Assembly: GCF_000428885.1 (NCBI RefSeq)
Contig: NZ_KE386811.1
Span: 1 to 64,000 of the forward strand
Source: Geothrix fermentans DSM 14018
GTDB taxonomy: Bacteria > Acidobacteriota > Holophagae > Holophagales > Holophagaceae
DNA: 64,000 nucleotides
Direction: 5' to 3'
This document shows, one piece after another, positions 42,116 through 49,391 of this stretch; the stretch's first letter is position 1, and every line of letters starts with the position of its first letter. The notes beneath the pieces are model-generated. The model saw nothing but the letters and a program-made list of their open reading frames with translations. It was not told where the DNA came from and searched no databases. A program made the translations under genes and the position numbers.

Positions 42116-43111
42116 CTAGACCATATCGCGTTCCATCTGGGCCAGCACCGCCGCCTCCACCTGGGCGATGAAAGCCGGCAGGGGCATGGCAGCCTTGGCG
42201 CCGGAGGCCAGGCGGTGGCCTCCGCCCCCGAAGAGGCGGCAGACCGCGTTCACGTCCACCTGCTCGCGGGACCGCAGGCTCACCTTGGCCCGGCCGTCCG
42301 CGGCCTCGGAGAACAGGGCGGCCACCTCTACGCCCTTCAGCTTGCGGGGCTCCTCCACCAGCTCGTCCAGATCCTCATGGGTGGCGCCGCAGGCGGCCAG
42401 GTCCGCGGTGGTCACGGCCACGTAGGCGAAGCGTCCCCCATCCCGCATCTGGAGCCCCTCCATGGCCCGGCCGAAGAGCTTGAGCTTGGCCGGGGTCGCG
42501 GTCTGGTAGAGGGCGTTGTAGGTGCGAGCCGGATGGACGCCCTGGGCGATAAGGTCGGCGGCGGCCTGGTGGATCTTGGGCGTGGTGTTGGAGTGGCGGA
42601 AATTGCCTGTGTCGCTCACCATCCCCGCGTAGAGGGCCTGGGCCATGACCGGAGGCAGGTCGCCTCCGAGGCGGGGCCGCACCAGGTCGTAGACCAGCTC
42701 GGTGCTGGCGCTGGCCGTGGAGTCCGTGAACTCGTCGTCGAAGCCGTGGGGAGCGTCCTTCAGGTGGTGGTCCAGGCAGGCCCGCTCGGCGCTGGTGCCC
42801 TCGAAGGCCGCGAAGAGCGCGCCCATGCGGTGGGGCTCCGAGGCGTCGATGAGCAGCCAGGCATCGGGCCAGGCCGCCAGATCCCGGTGGGCGCCGGCCG
42901 GCTCGTAGGCCTCGATCCAGCCCTCCGGATCCAGGAAGCGCAGGTTCTCGGGCAGCGCCGGCGCCACGACGATGCGGGCCTCCTTGCCCCGCCCCTTCAG
43001 GTGGGCGGCCAGGGCCACGGCCGCGCCCACGCCATCCCCATCGGGGTTCTCGTGGGTGGTGAGAAGGAGCCTGGCGTGGTTCTCGAGAAAGTCGGCAAAG
43101 CGATCCAGCAT
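42116..43111 (-). CDS. DHH family phosphoesterase, NrnA-like
   Basis: A 331-residue DHH-DHHA1 protein. Metal-binding motifs: TTHENPDGDGVGAAVAL, LIDAS, the DHH triad in ACLDHHLKDAP, and GMVSDTGNFRHSNTT. The DHHA1 substrate domain ends with GGGGHRLASGA. Such proteins degrade nanoRNA (oligoribonucleases) and/or pAp or cyclic dinucleotides. The start has AGGTCAGG upstream. It lies between ribA and add on the same strand. Confidence 0.92.
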   Translation of the reverse strand: MLDRFADFLENHARLLLTTHENPDGDGVGAAVALAAHLKGRGKEARIVVAPALPENLRFLDPEGWIEAYEPAGAHRDLAAWPDAWLLIDASEPHRMGALFAAFEGTSAERACLDHHLKDAPHGFDDEFTDSTASASTELVYDLVRPRLGGDLPPVMAQALYAGMVSDTGNFRHSNTTPKIHQAAADLIAQGVHPARTYNALYQTATPAKLKLFGRAMEGLQMRDGGRFAYVAVTTADLAACGATHEDLDELVEEPRKLKGVEVAALFSEAADGRAKVSLRSREQVDVNAVCRLFGGGGHRLASGAKAAMPLPAFIAQVEAAVLAQMERDMV

Positions 43112-43137
43112 GAATCCTGACCTCGGAAGTCAGGATA

Positions 43138-44205
43138 TCAGAGGTGCTCCTTTTTACTTTCGAGGCTGCCCGGCTTGAAGGCCTTCAGCTCGTGCACCAC
43201 CTCAGCCAGCAGCGCCCGCTTGAGGGCGTAGGGCAGGAAGGCGCTCTTGAAGCCCATGATGATGAGCTCCTTGATCTCCTCCAGGGTGAAGCCCAGCTCG
43301 TCGTGGATGACCTGGAGCTCGTGGCTCACGGTGGTGTTCGTCACCATGCGGTTGTCGGTGTTCACGGTGACCCGCAGGCCCAGGTCGTAGAAGAGGCGGA
43401 TGGGGTGGTCGGCCATCTTCTTCACGGCCTTGGTCTGCACGTTGCTCGACGGGCAGCACTCCAGCGGGATGCGGTGGTCGTTCACGTAGTTCAGCAGGTC
43501 GCCGTCCTCGATGAGCCGCACGCCGTGGCCGATGCGGTGGGCGCCGCAGAGGTGGATGGCCTGGTGGATGCTCTCGGGCCCGTAGGCCTCGCCCGCGTGG
43601 AGGGTGCAGTTGATGTTGTTCTGGAGCACCCGGCCGAAGGCCTCCTTGTGCCGCTTGGCGGGGAAGTTCTCCTCGGCGCCCGCCAGGTCGAAGCCCACCA
43701 CGCCCTTGTTCTTGAAGGCCACGGTGAGGTCCGCCAGGCGCAGCGAGATGTCCGGCGAGATGTGGCGCATGCCGCAGAGGATGACGCCGGTCTTGATGTT
43801 GTACTGCCTCTCCGCCTGGGCCAGGCCCTCCAGCACGGCCTGCACGATGGCGTGCAGCGTGAGCCCCTTCTGCTGATGGAGGATGGGGCTGTAGCGCACC
43901 TCCATGTAGCGGACGTTCTCCTTGGCCGCGTCCTCCGCCAGCTCGAAGGCCGTGCGGACCAGGCTCTCGTAGGTCTGCATGACCGAGAGCGTCACGTCGA
44001 AGGCGCGGAGGTACTCCACCAGCGACTTGCAGTCATCGCCCACCTCCACGAAGGGGCGCAGGCCCTCCGGTGTGTCCGCGGGCAGCTTCACCTTCTGCTG
44101 CTCCGCCAGGTCGAGGATGGTGGGGATGCGGAGGCTGCCGTCCAGGTGGACGTGCAGATCCGTCTTCGGAAGGCGCTGGAGATCCTGGAGCGAGAGTTTC
44201 GGCAT
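43138..44205 (-). CDS. add: adenosine deaminase family protein
   Basis: A 355-residue TIM-barrel amidohydrolase. Zinc and substrate residues are readable: KTDLHVHLDGSLR, MEVRYSP, CTLHAGEAYGPESI (HAGE), HRIGHGVRL and VTVNTDNRMVTN. It deaminates adenosine to inosine for purine salvage; related adenine or aminodeoxyfutalosine deaminases share these motifs and cannot be fully excluded. A palindromic repeat separates it from fur. Confidence 0.9.
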   Translation of the reverse strand: MPKLSLQDLQRLPKTDLHVHLDGSLRIPTILDLAEQQKVKLPADTPEGLRPFVEVGDDCKSLVEYLRAFDVTLSVMQTYESLVRTAFELAEDAAKENVRYMEVRYSPILHQQKGLTLHAIVQAVLEGLAQAERQYNIKTGVILCGMRHISPDISLRLADLTVAFKNKGVVGFDLAGAEENFPAKRHKEAFGRVLQNNINCTLHAGEAYGPESIHQAIHLCGAHRIGHGVRLIEDGDLLNYVNDHRIPLECCPSSNVQTKAVKKMADHPIRLFYDLGLRVTVNTDNRMVTNTTVSHELQVIHDELGFTLEEIKELIIMGFKSAFLPYALKRALLAEVVHELKAFKPGSLESKKEHL

Positions 44206-44230
44206 GGCCTAGCCTAGCGCTTCGCGGGGC

Positions 44231-44330
44231 AGTCAGCTATCAGCTGTCAGCTGTCAGCTGTCAGCTCTCAGTTGAAGATCGCCTCGTCCCACGCTTTCGC
44301 TGATAGCTGACAGCCGAGGGCCGACAGCTA
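44231..44330. repeat. AGCTGTCAGC-type palindromic repeat, copy 2
   Basis: Arms at 44231-44272 and 44299-44330 carry the same AGCTGTCAGC units as 41266-41346 and the same CCTCG-CCCA-CTTTCGCTGA core. The distal base triplet (CTA at 44328-44330) is the reverse complement of the TAG stop of the fur-like gene, so the repeat abuts or truncates that gene. Confidence 0.75.
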
Positions 44331-44828
44331 AACATTCAGCTGGCTCATCCGGTGGGCCAGCGTCGGCGCGTCCGTCTCGCGGCTCTGGCATTCCTTGCAC
44401 AGGCCGAAGATCTGGTGGCTGTGGTGCATGGGCCGGAAGCCGTACTCGTGGCAGATGGCCTCCTGGAGGGCCTCCAGGTCCGGGCGGAAGAACTCGATGA
44501 TGGCGTCGCAGTTGAGGCAGATCAGGTGGTCGTGGTGCTCGTTGCTGCGCACGGCCTCGTAGTGCGCGTGCTGGTCGCCGAAGCTGCTCTTCCGCACCAG
44601 GCCGCACTGCACCAGCAGGTCCAGGGTGCGGTACACCGTGGCCCGGCTGATGGCCTTGCCCTTCTGCTTGAGGGCCATGTGCAGCTGGTCCGCGTCGAAG
44701 TGGTGGACCTGGCCGAAGACCTCCTCCACCAGCTCGAGCCGCTCACCGGTCAGCTTGAGCTGGCGCGACCGCAGAAAGGTTTCGAAGCGCTGCTGTTCTT
44801 CCGGACGTTCGGGCTTGGGCTTGCGCAT
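44328..44828 (-). CDS. fur: Fur family metalloregulator
   Basis: A 166-residue protein: winged helix with QLKLTGERLELVEEVF and ISRATVYRTLDLLVQCGLV, then the metal-sensing dimer domain with HYEAVRSNEHHDHLICLNC, and the distal CKEC zinc pair. Fur fits best, but Zur or PerR cannot be ruled out from sequence alone. Its TAG stop is the first base triplet of a palindromic repeat. The promoter has TAGACT at 44850-44845, and the intergenic inverted repeats beyond may be its own operators. Confidence 0.9.
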   Translation of the reverse strand: MRKPKPERPEEQQRFETFLRSRQLKLTGERLELVEEVFGQVHHFDADQLHMALKQKGKAISRATVYRTLDLLVQCGLVRKSSFGDQHAHYEAVRSNEHHDHLICLNCDAIIEFFRPDLEALQEAICHEYGFRPMHHSHQIFGLCKECQSRETDAPTLAHRMSQLNV

Positions 44829-44844
44829 GGGATCCTCGGTAGGA

Positions 44845-44850
44845 AGTCTA
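44845..44850 (-). promoter_or_regulatory. -10 element (TAGACT) of fur
   Basis: Read on the minus strand, TAGACT lies 16 nt before the fur ATG, with a GAGGATCCC ribosome site between. TANACT type. Confidence 0.5.
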
Positions 44851-44870
44851 TCCGGTCCACCCGGCGTCTC

Positions 44871-44893
44871 GTATTTTACAGATTTAAAAATAC
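44871..44893. promoter_or_regulatory. AT-rich palindrome between fur and the winged-helix gene
   Basis: GTATTTT (44871-44877) pairs with AAAATAC (44887-44893) across an AT-rich centre, in a region otherwise very GC-rich. A second repeat, TATGTAT-CCACCGT-ATACATA, is at 44905-44925. Both are plausible operators for the adjacent Fur-family regulator or for the winged-helix protein itself. Confidence 0.45.
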
Positions 44894-44905
44894 GGAGGTG
44901 ATATT

Positions 44906-44926
44906 ATGTATCCACCGTATACATAG
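44906..44926 (+). CDS. six-codon leader ORF (MYPPYT) with perfect SD
   Basis: GGAGGTGAT, nearly the full complement of the 16S rRNA tail, lies 3 nt before ATG-TAT-CCA-CCG-TAT-ACA-TAG. It ends 10 nt before the ATG of the next gene, in another frame. It is too short for a normal protein. A Pro-Pro pair and the strong SD fit a regulatory leader peptide, but the same bases also form an inverted repeat, so an operator is an alternative reading. Confidence 0.4.
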   Translation: MYPPYT

Positions 44927-44936
44927 TGGAGTCGTC

Positions 44937-45488
44937 ATGGCCATCGTCATTATCCAATCTCCAAGTCTGTCAGCCGACCAGAAATCCCGTATCGGGGAGC
45001 GGGTGATCACGGCACTCCAGCAGGAAGGCCTGGCCCCCGGCTCCGTGGTGATGCTCTTCCGCCCCGAGCGGGGCGACATCTACCTCGACGGCATGCTCGT
45101 GCAGGCCCAGGCGCCTGCGGCTGTGCAGGCCCCCGCGCCGCCTGCCCCCAAGCCCTCCGCGCCGCCCCCGCCGGCCGCCCCGCCGGCCTTCAAGGCCAAG
45201 GCACGCCGCTCGAAGACGGAGCTGGAAGATCTGAAGCAGGACCTCATGCACCTCCTCCAGGACAAGGGCTCCCTCAGCAGCTTCGAGGCCCAGGTGGCCC
45301 TCGACCTCAAGGATTGCGACTGGGCTCCGGCGACCCTGCGCCGCCTGTTCACCGAGCTTGAGGAGACCAAGCTGATCTCCAAGAGCGGCCAGAAGCGCGG
45401 CACGCGCTACCTCTGGAAGGGCATCGTCAACACGCCCCAGTCCACGCCCATCGTGAAGCTCGTGAAGGCGGATTCCGACGAGGCCTGA
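44937..45488 (+). CDS. tautomerase-like domain fused to a winged helix
   Basis: A 183-residue protein. Residues 1-55 (MAIVIIQSPSLSADQKSRIG to GDIYLDGMLV) have the beta-alpha-beta pattern of a 4-oxalocrotonate tautomerase subunit, but there is no Pro after the initiator Met, so catalysis of that type is unlikely. A Pro/Ala linker (about 58-85) leads to a basic C-terminal domain (about 88-175) that reads as a winged helix (LSSFEAQVALDL, ATLRRLFTELEETKLISKSG, RYLWKG). It is probably a DNA-binding sensor. It starts after a leader ORF and divergently from fur. Confidence 0.65.
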   Translation: MAIVIIQSPSLSADQKSRIGERVITALQQEGLAPGSVVMLFRPERGDIYLDGMLVQAQAPAAVQAPAPPAPKPSAPPPPAAPPAFKAKARRSKTELEDLKQDLMHLLQDKGSLSSFEAQVALDLKDCDWAPATLRRLFTELEETKLISKSGQKRGTRYLWKGIVNTPQSTPIVKLVKADSDEA

Positions 45489-45494
45489 TGCCCT

Positions 45495-45526
45495 CCGGGG
45501 GTCCCGCGCTACGCGCACACCCCCGG
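45495..45526. repeat. REP-like palindrome, copy 2 (inverted)
   Basis: Starts CCGGGGGT, ends ACCCCCGG, with a CGCGCTACGCGC centre. It is the reverse complement of 17019-17050 apart from about two positions and again lies beside a terminator. Confidence 0.75.
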
Positions 45527-45534
45527 CCCCCCCG

Positions 45535-45567
45535 CGCAGAGAGCCGGCAGAGCCGGCTCTCTGCTTT
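45535..45567 (+). terminator. Rho-independent terminator
   Basis: GCAGAGAGCCGGC-AGA-GCCGGCTCTCTGC followed by TTTT: a 13-bp perfect stem after the winged-helix gene. Confidence 0.9.
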
Positions 45568-45583
45568 TGTCCCGGGGCCGTGC

Positions 45584-45589
45584 CACACT
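45584..45589 (+). promoter_or_regulatory. -10 element (CACACT), probable leaderless start
   Basis: CACACT is followed by exactly 6 nt and the ATG at 45596. No SD is seen. Same geometry as at 5626, 32931 and 53713. Confidence 0.45.
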
Positions 45590-45595
45590 CGATCT

Positions 45596-46312
45596 ATGGA
45601 ATGGTTCGCCTGGGACTTCGACCACCCTGCCTACTTCCAGATCTACGCGGACAAGGCCGCGGACGCCGCCACGGAAGGGCCGGCACTCGCGGCCCTGCTG
45701 GATCTGCCGCCGGGCAGCCGGGTGCTCGACCTGCCCTGCGGCTGGGGGCGCCTCCATCCGCACCTCCGCGCCCGCGGCCTGGAGGTGGCGGGTGGTGACC
45801 TCAGCGCCCTGAACCTCCGGCGCCACGCGGCGGAGCAGCCCGCCCCCCTCGCCCGCCTGGACTTCCGCGCCCTGCCCTTCCGCGATGGCTGCGCCGACGG
45901 CGTCTTCTGCGCCTACACCAGCTGGGGCTACTTCGCCACGGAGGCGGAGAACCTCCGCCAGCTGGCGGAGTTCGCCCGGGTGCTGAGGCCCGGCGGCGCC
46001 CTCCTCCTGGACCTGGCGGGCCGGAAGTTCCTGCGGAACGCCGTGGCCGACGTGGAGGGGGAATGGCTGGAGTTCCCGGAGGAAGGCTACGAGGAACGCG
46101 CGACCTGGACCCCCGATGGCCGGCGCATCCGCACCGAGCGCCGCTGCCAGGGCCAGGCCTTCCGCCACGACATCTGGATCCCCACGGATACCGAGGTCCG
46201 CGCCTGTCTCGCGGAGGCCGGCTTCGGCGCCCCGGCGGCCTACGGCGGCCTGGATGGGCGCGCCTGGACCGGGGATGCGGAACGGTGGATCTACCGGGCC
46301 CTCAGGCGGTGA
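45596..46312 (+). CDS. class I SAM-dependent methyltransferase
   Basis: A 238-residue protein. Motif I is RVLDLPCGWGRLHPHL, followed by the acidic VAGGDLSALNLRRHA, LDFRALPF and VLRPGGALLLDL (post III). This is the small-molecule methyltransferase fold (UbiE-like group); substrate unknown. The ATG at 45596 directly follows a -10 hexamer with 6-nt spacing and no SD. It converges on the MFS gene with an 11-nt overlap. Confidence 0.88.
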   Translation: MEWFAWDFDHPAYFQIYADKAADAATEGPALAALLDLPPGSRVLDLPCGWGRLHPHLRARGLEVAGGDLSALNLRRHAAEQPAPLARLDFRALPFRDGCADGVFCAYTSWGYFATEAENLRQLAEFARVLRPGGALLLDLAGRKFLRNAVADVEGEWLEFPEEGYEERATWTPDGRRIRTERRCQGQAFRHDIWIPTDTEVRACLAEAGFGAPAAYGGLDGRAWTGDAERWIYRALRR

Positions 46313-47456
46313 CGCCCCGGGTGGCGAACAGGTAGGCGCCGAAGCCCAGGCCGCAGAGGCCCATGGCCAGCGGGAGGCCCAGGCCCTGCACCAGGGCGCC
46401 GCCCACCAGAGGGCCCACCATGAGGCCAACGGAGTAGGCCAGGTTCAGGATGGAGAAGGCCGACGCGAAGCTCTGGCTTCCCTGGCGCTCCACCTGGTCC
46501 GCCACCGCGGGGCTGCTGGGACTCATGATGAAGCTGGCCGTGCTGCCCAGGCCCATCATGGCCAGCGCCACCATCCAGGGCCGCGGCAGCAGGACCGGGA
46601 GCGGGATCAGCACGAGGGCCAGGCACAGCCCCATGCGCAGCACCCGCACCCGCCCGATGCGGTCCGAGAGCCGGCCCATGAGGGGCGAGGTGAAGGTGTG
46701 GGCCAGGGCCGCCGCGGCGAAATACAGGCCGATCTGGGATGGGGACTGGCCCAGGCGGCGGTCCATGTCCAGGGGCAGGGTGGACTCCAGCAGGGCCCAC
46801 AGACAGGAGCCCAGGGCCATGGCCCCAGCGAAGACCCGGATGGTTGGATTGGACAGCAGCTGTCGGAAGGGTAGCCGCGGCCCCCGGTCCGGCTCCACCT
46901 CGGGCAGCAGGAAGGCCCGGCCTGCCGCGTCCAGGCCCACCAGGACCGCGCCCAGCACGAAGGGGGAAGCGGGGCCGGCGTGCTGATCGAGGAAGCCGGA
47001 GAGCGGCGGCCCGATGAGCACGCCCAGGTTGGCGGCGGCGAAGGCCGTGCCCATGGCCCGGCCGCGGGATTCGCTGGGGAAGTGGTCCGCCAGCAGGGCC
47101 ATGCCCGGCAGCCAGGTGGCGGCCCCGGCCACACCCTGGAGGAAGCGGGCCAGCACCAGCAGCCAGTACTGCTTCGAGAGGGCGAAGACCAGGGTGGTGA
47201 TGGCCAGCCCCGCCAGCCCCCACAGCATGGGCGCCTTCCGGCCCACGCGATCGGTGAGGATGGCCACGGGGAAGGTGGCCGCCAGCAGGGCCACCGCGTA
47301 GCTCCCGAAGAGGATCCCCACCTCCATCGGGTTCAGGTGCAGGTCCCGCGCGTACCGGGGCAGCAGCGGCACCAGCAGGTAGTAGAGGAGCATGTCCACA
47401 TGGAAGGCCAGGGCCGTCACGAGGAGGGCGGCGGTGGGGGGAGCGGGACGGCGCAT
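46302..47456 (-). CDS. MFS transporter (drug/metabolite efflux type)
   Basis: A 384-residue protein with 12 predicted membrane helices. The MFS signature between helices 2 and 3 is FPVAILTDRVGRKAPMLWG, with a matching GRLSDRIGRVRVLRMG at the start of the second half. ARFLQGVAGAATWLPGMA (helix 5, motif C-like GxxxGP variant) suggests an exporter of the DHA group. Substrate unknown. A GATAGT hexamer lies 6 nt before the ATG; the intervening G run may instead serve as SD. Confidence 0.88.
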   Translation of the reverse strand: MRRPAPPTAALLVTALAFHVDMLLYYLLVPLLPRYARDLHLNPMEVGILFGSYAVALLAATFPVAILTDRVGRKAPMLWGLAGLAITTLVFALSKQYWLLVLARFLQGVAGAATWLPGMALLADHFPSESRGRAMGTAFAAANLGVLIGPPLSGFLDQHAGPASPFVLGAVLVGLDAAGRAFLLPEVEPDRGPRLPFRQLLSNPTIRVFAGAMALGSCLWALLESTLPLDMDRRLGQSPSQIGLYFAAAALAHTFTSPLMGRLSDRIGRVRVLRMGLCLALVLIPLPVLLPRPWMVALAMMGLGSTASFIMSPSSPAVADQVERQGSQSFASAFSILNLAYSVGLMVGPLVGGALVQGLGLPLAMGLCGLGFGAYLFATRGVTA

Positions 47457-47494
47457 CCCCCCACTATCGCATCCCGCCCTCTCCGCCCTGGCCT

Positions 47495-48253
47495 TCAGCC
47501 CCGCGCCATCTCCACCTTCGGATAGGCCGCGCGGAAGCCGCAGGCCTCATAGGAGCGCTGGCTGGCGGTCCCCGGCGCCGTGGAGGCGCACGCCAGGTCG
47601 CAGCCCCGGTCCCGCGCGAAAGCCAGCCGCGCGGCGATGAGGGCCTGCTGAAAACCCCGGCCTCGGAAGCGCGGGAGCACGGCGTCGCCTGACAGGAGGG
47701 CAACCCCATCCACAATTCCCAGCATGCCGCCCCCGGCGGGCTCCTCGCCCGCAAAGGCCAGGAAGCCCCAAGCCTCCGGGACGCCCAGCGGCATCTCGAA
47801 GGGTGGTGTCAGGTCCCGCCAGGCATCGCGCTCCTGGAAGCCCGCAGCCACCAGGCGGTTGAAGGTTCCGGCCTCGGCCGGTTCCGCCAGACGGATCCGC
47901 GCCCCACCCTCCGGCGGGAGCGCAGCGTCGAGCCCGCGAACCCAGAGCTGCTGGAAGGCCTGGAGCCGGTAGCCGCGCCGGGCCAGCATCGGCCAGAGGG
48001 ACGGATCGGCGGCAGGGCTCAGCTCCAGCACCGTGGGCGCGCCGAGGAAGCCTTCGACGGCTTCCAGATCGGATTCGGCGAGGGGCCGGGTCAGGCCCAG
48101 CGCCTGGTTGAGGGGATGGCTCTCGCCGCGGAAGTGCGCGAAGCCGCCGCCCACCGGCAGGCTCCTGCCGCCGGCGGCCTGGTTGAAGCGTTCGTTCTGA
48201 AGGACCTGGGCGCGCTCGAGGCGGCGGGCCAGGCCGAGGGGATCATGGAACAT
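47495..48253 (-). CDS. GNAT family N-acetyltransferase
   Basis: A 252-residue protein. The C-terminal 130 residues are a GNAT fold: IRLAEPAEAGTFNRLVAAGF, GFLAFAGEEPAGGGMLGIVDGVALLSGDAVLPRFRGRGFQQALIAARL (acetyl-CoA loop RFRGRGFQ, in part) and SQRSYEACGFRAAY. The N-terminal about 110 residues look like a degenerate second GNAT half. It transfers an acetyl group from acetyl-CoA; acceptor unknown. The ATG at 48253 has CGGAG 6 nt upstream. Confidence 0.87.
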   Translation of the reverse strand: MFHDPLGLARRLERAQVLQNERFNQAAGGRSLPVGGGFAHFRGESHPLNQALGLTRPLAESDLEAVEGFLGAPTVLELSPAADPSLWPMLARRGYRLQAFQQLWVRGLDAALPPEGGARIRLAEPAEAGTFNRLVAAGFQERDAWRDLTPPFEMPLGVPEAWGFLAFAGEEPAGGGMLGIVDGVALLSGDAVLPRFRGRGFQQALIAARLAFARDRGCDLACASTAPGTASQRSYEACGFRAAYPKVEMARG

Positions 48254-48429
48254 CGGAATCTCCGGAATGGGATGGTCCGCCCGCCCGAAGGCGCGGCGGC
48301 AATGCCTGCGCAATGCGCCCTTGCGTCAGCCCAGGCGCAGGGCCCCGGCGCCAAGTCCAGGCGCGGAACAGGAGCGATGGCGGAAGCGGGTCAGAGGCCT
48401 ATCCGGAGAAGCCATCAGCGTAGCCGAAC

Positions 48430-48605
48430 CTTCGGGGGAATCGTCAAGCAGAGGCCCGGCTTTGCCGGGCTGAGCGCGAAGGTCCGGGGGGAGGCTCCGA
48501 CTCCGCGAGCTCGCGAGCGGGAGCACGCAAGGCGTGCGTCAGGCGGAGGCGCGCAGCGCGCCGATAGATCCTTGCAGCGCATGCGCTGCAAGGTGAACCC
48601 CCGGA
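48430..48605. repeat. cluster of perfect palindromes in a REP-like frame
   Basis: Between GTCCGGGGG (about 48482) and AACCCCCGGA (about 48596) are four successive perfect palindromes: 12 nt at 48504-48515, 15 nt at 48523-48537, 15 nt at 48548-48562 and 24 nt at 48570-48593 (CCTTGCAGCGCATGCGCTGC, first 20). A GCCCGGC/GCCGGGC hairpin precedes them near 48452. The outer arms match the ends of the REP-like copies at 17019 and 45495. No gene is seen in the 360-nt gap. Confidence 0.7.
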
Positions 48606-48614
48606 GAATATAAA

Positions 48615-48638
48615 CACGGCCCCCTGGCGGGGGCCGTG
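48615..48638 (-). terminator. terminator of rnpB
   Basis: On the minus strand CACGGCCCCC-GCCA-GGGGGCCGTG is followed by TTTATATT, directly after the end of RNase P RNA. Confidence 0.85.
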
Positions 48639-48639
48639 G

Positions 48640-48999
48640 TGGATCGGTAAGCCGGGTTCTGTCGCGGGGCGTCATTCCTCTGGGATGGATGTCGCCACCC
48701 ACCTCTAGCGACCTACCCGCCGGCTCGGTCGGGTCAACCCTCGCCGCTTGCGCGGTGCGCCGGCCTATTTGGTCTTGCTCCCTGGGGGGTTTACCGTGCC
48801 CGTCCTGTTGCCAGTCCGGCGGTGGGCTCTTACCCCACCGTTTCACCCTTGCCTGTGATCCGAGGATCCATCGGCGGTCTGCTCTCTGTTGCACTTTCCG
48901 TCGGGTCGCCCCGCCCTGGTGTTGCCAGGCCCAGCACCCTGTGGAGCCCGGACTTTCCTCTGCCCTTGCGAGCAGCGACGCCCTGATCCACAAGGGTCG
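48640..48999 (-). ncRNA. rnpB: RNase P RNA (bacterial type A)
   Basis: The conserved core is readable on the minus strand: GAGGAAAGTCCGGGCTCCAC near the 5' end, GGGTGAAACGGTGGGGTAAG and ACCGCCGGACTGGCAACAGG in the middle, and GGTTGACCCGACC with CCCGGCTTACCGATCCACC at the 3' end. P1 is formed by GTGGATC and GATCCAC. The ends are estimated to within about 10 nt. It starts 14 nt after the stop of the exbD gene, so its promoter must lie within the exbD 3' end. Confidence 0.96.
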
Positions 49000-49012
49000 A
49001 GGCTAGCACGAA

Positions 49013-49384
49013 CTAGGCATCCTCCGGCGCCGCGATCAGGGCGGGCATCGCTTCCGACCTCGCCCCCTTCACCGCATCCAGCACGCTCGTGGCGCGATGG
49101 AACGGCAACGAAGGATGGACCCGCAGGACCACCTTCCCCGTGGTGGCGCGGAGCAGCCCGGGCAGCTCCGCGAGGGTGATCGTCGCGCCGTCCATGGCGA
49201 GCGTGCCGTCCGCCGCCAAGGTGAGACGGATCAGGGCCGGGGCCGGCCCGGTCCCGCTGCGGGGCAGGACCGTGGCCAGGGCGCGGGGCAGGGCCGGCAC
49301 CAGGGTGATGAACACGATGAGCAGGACCAGGACGATGTCCACCAGGGGCGTGACATTGATGTCGCTTCGGAGTCTCCCGACCAT
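49013..49384 (-). CDS. ExbD/TolR family protein
   Basis: A 123-residue protein with SDINVTPLVDIVLVLLIVFI: the single membrane helix with the essential Asp at residue 16. The periplasmic part is short, with VVLRVHPSLPFHRATSVLDAVKGA matching the ExbD C-terminal block. It follows the TonB-like gene with 7 nt between, so the two are one operon. ExbB is missing from the locus. Second ExbD/TolR of the window, distinct from that at 1259. Confidence 0.92.
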   Translation of the reverse strand: MVGRLRSDINVTPLVDIVLVLLIVFITLVPALPRALATVLPRSGTGPAPALIRLTLAADGTLAMDGATITLAELPGLLRATTGKVVLRVHPSLPFHRATSVLDAVKGARSEAMPALIAAPEDA

Positions 49385-49391
49385 GGCCGCC

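Noticed and set aside
41266-44330. Possible CRISPR-like repeats (AGCTGTCAGC units)
   Set aside because: Units are short, overlapping and palindromic with no regular spacers; they are arms of dispersed palindromes.
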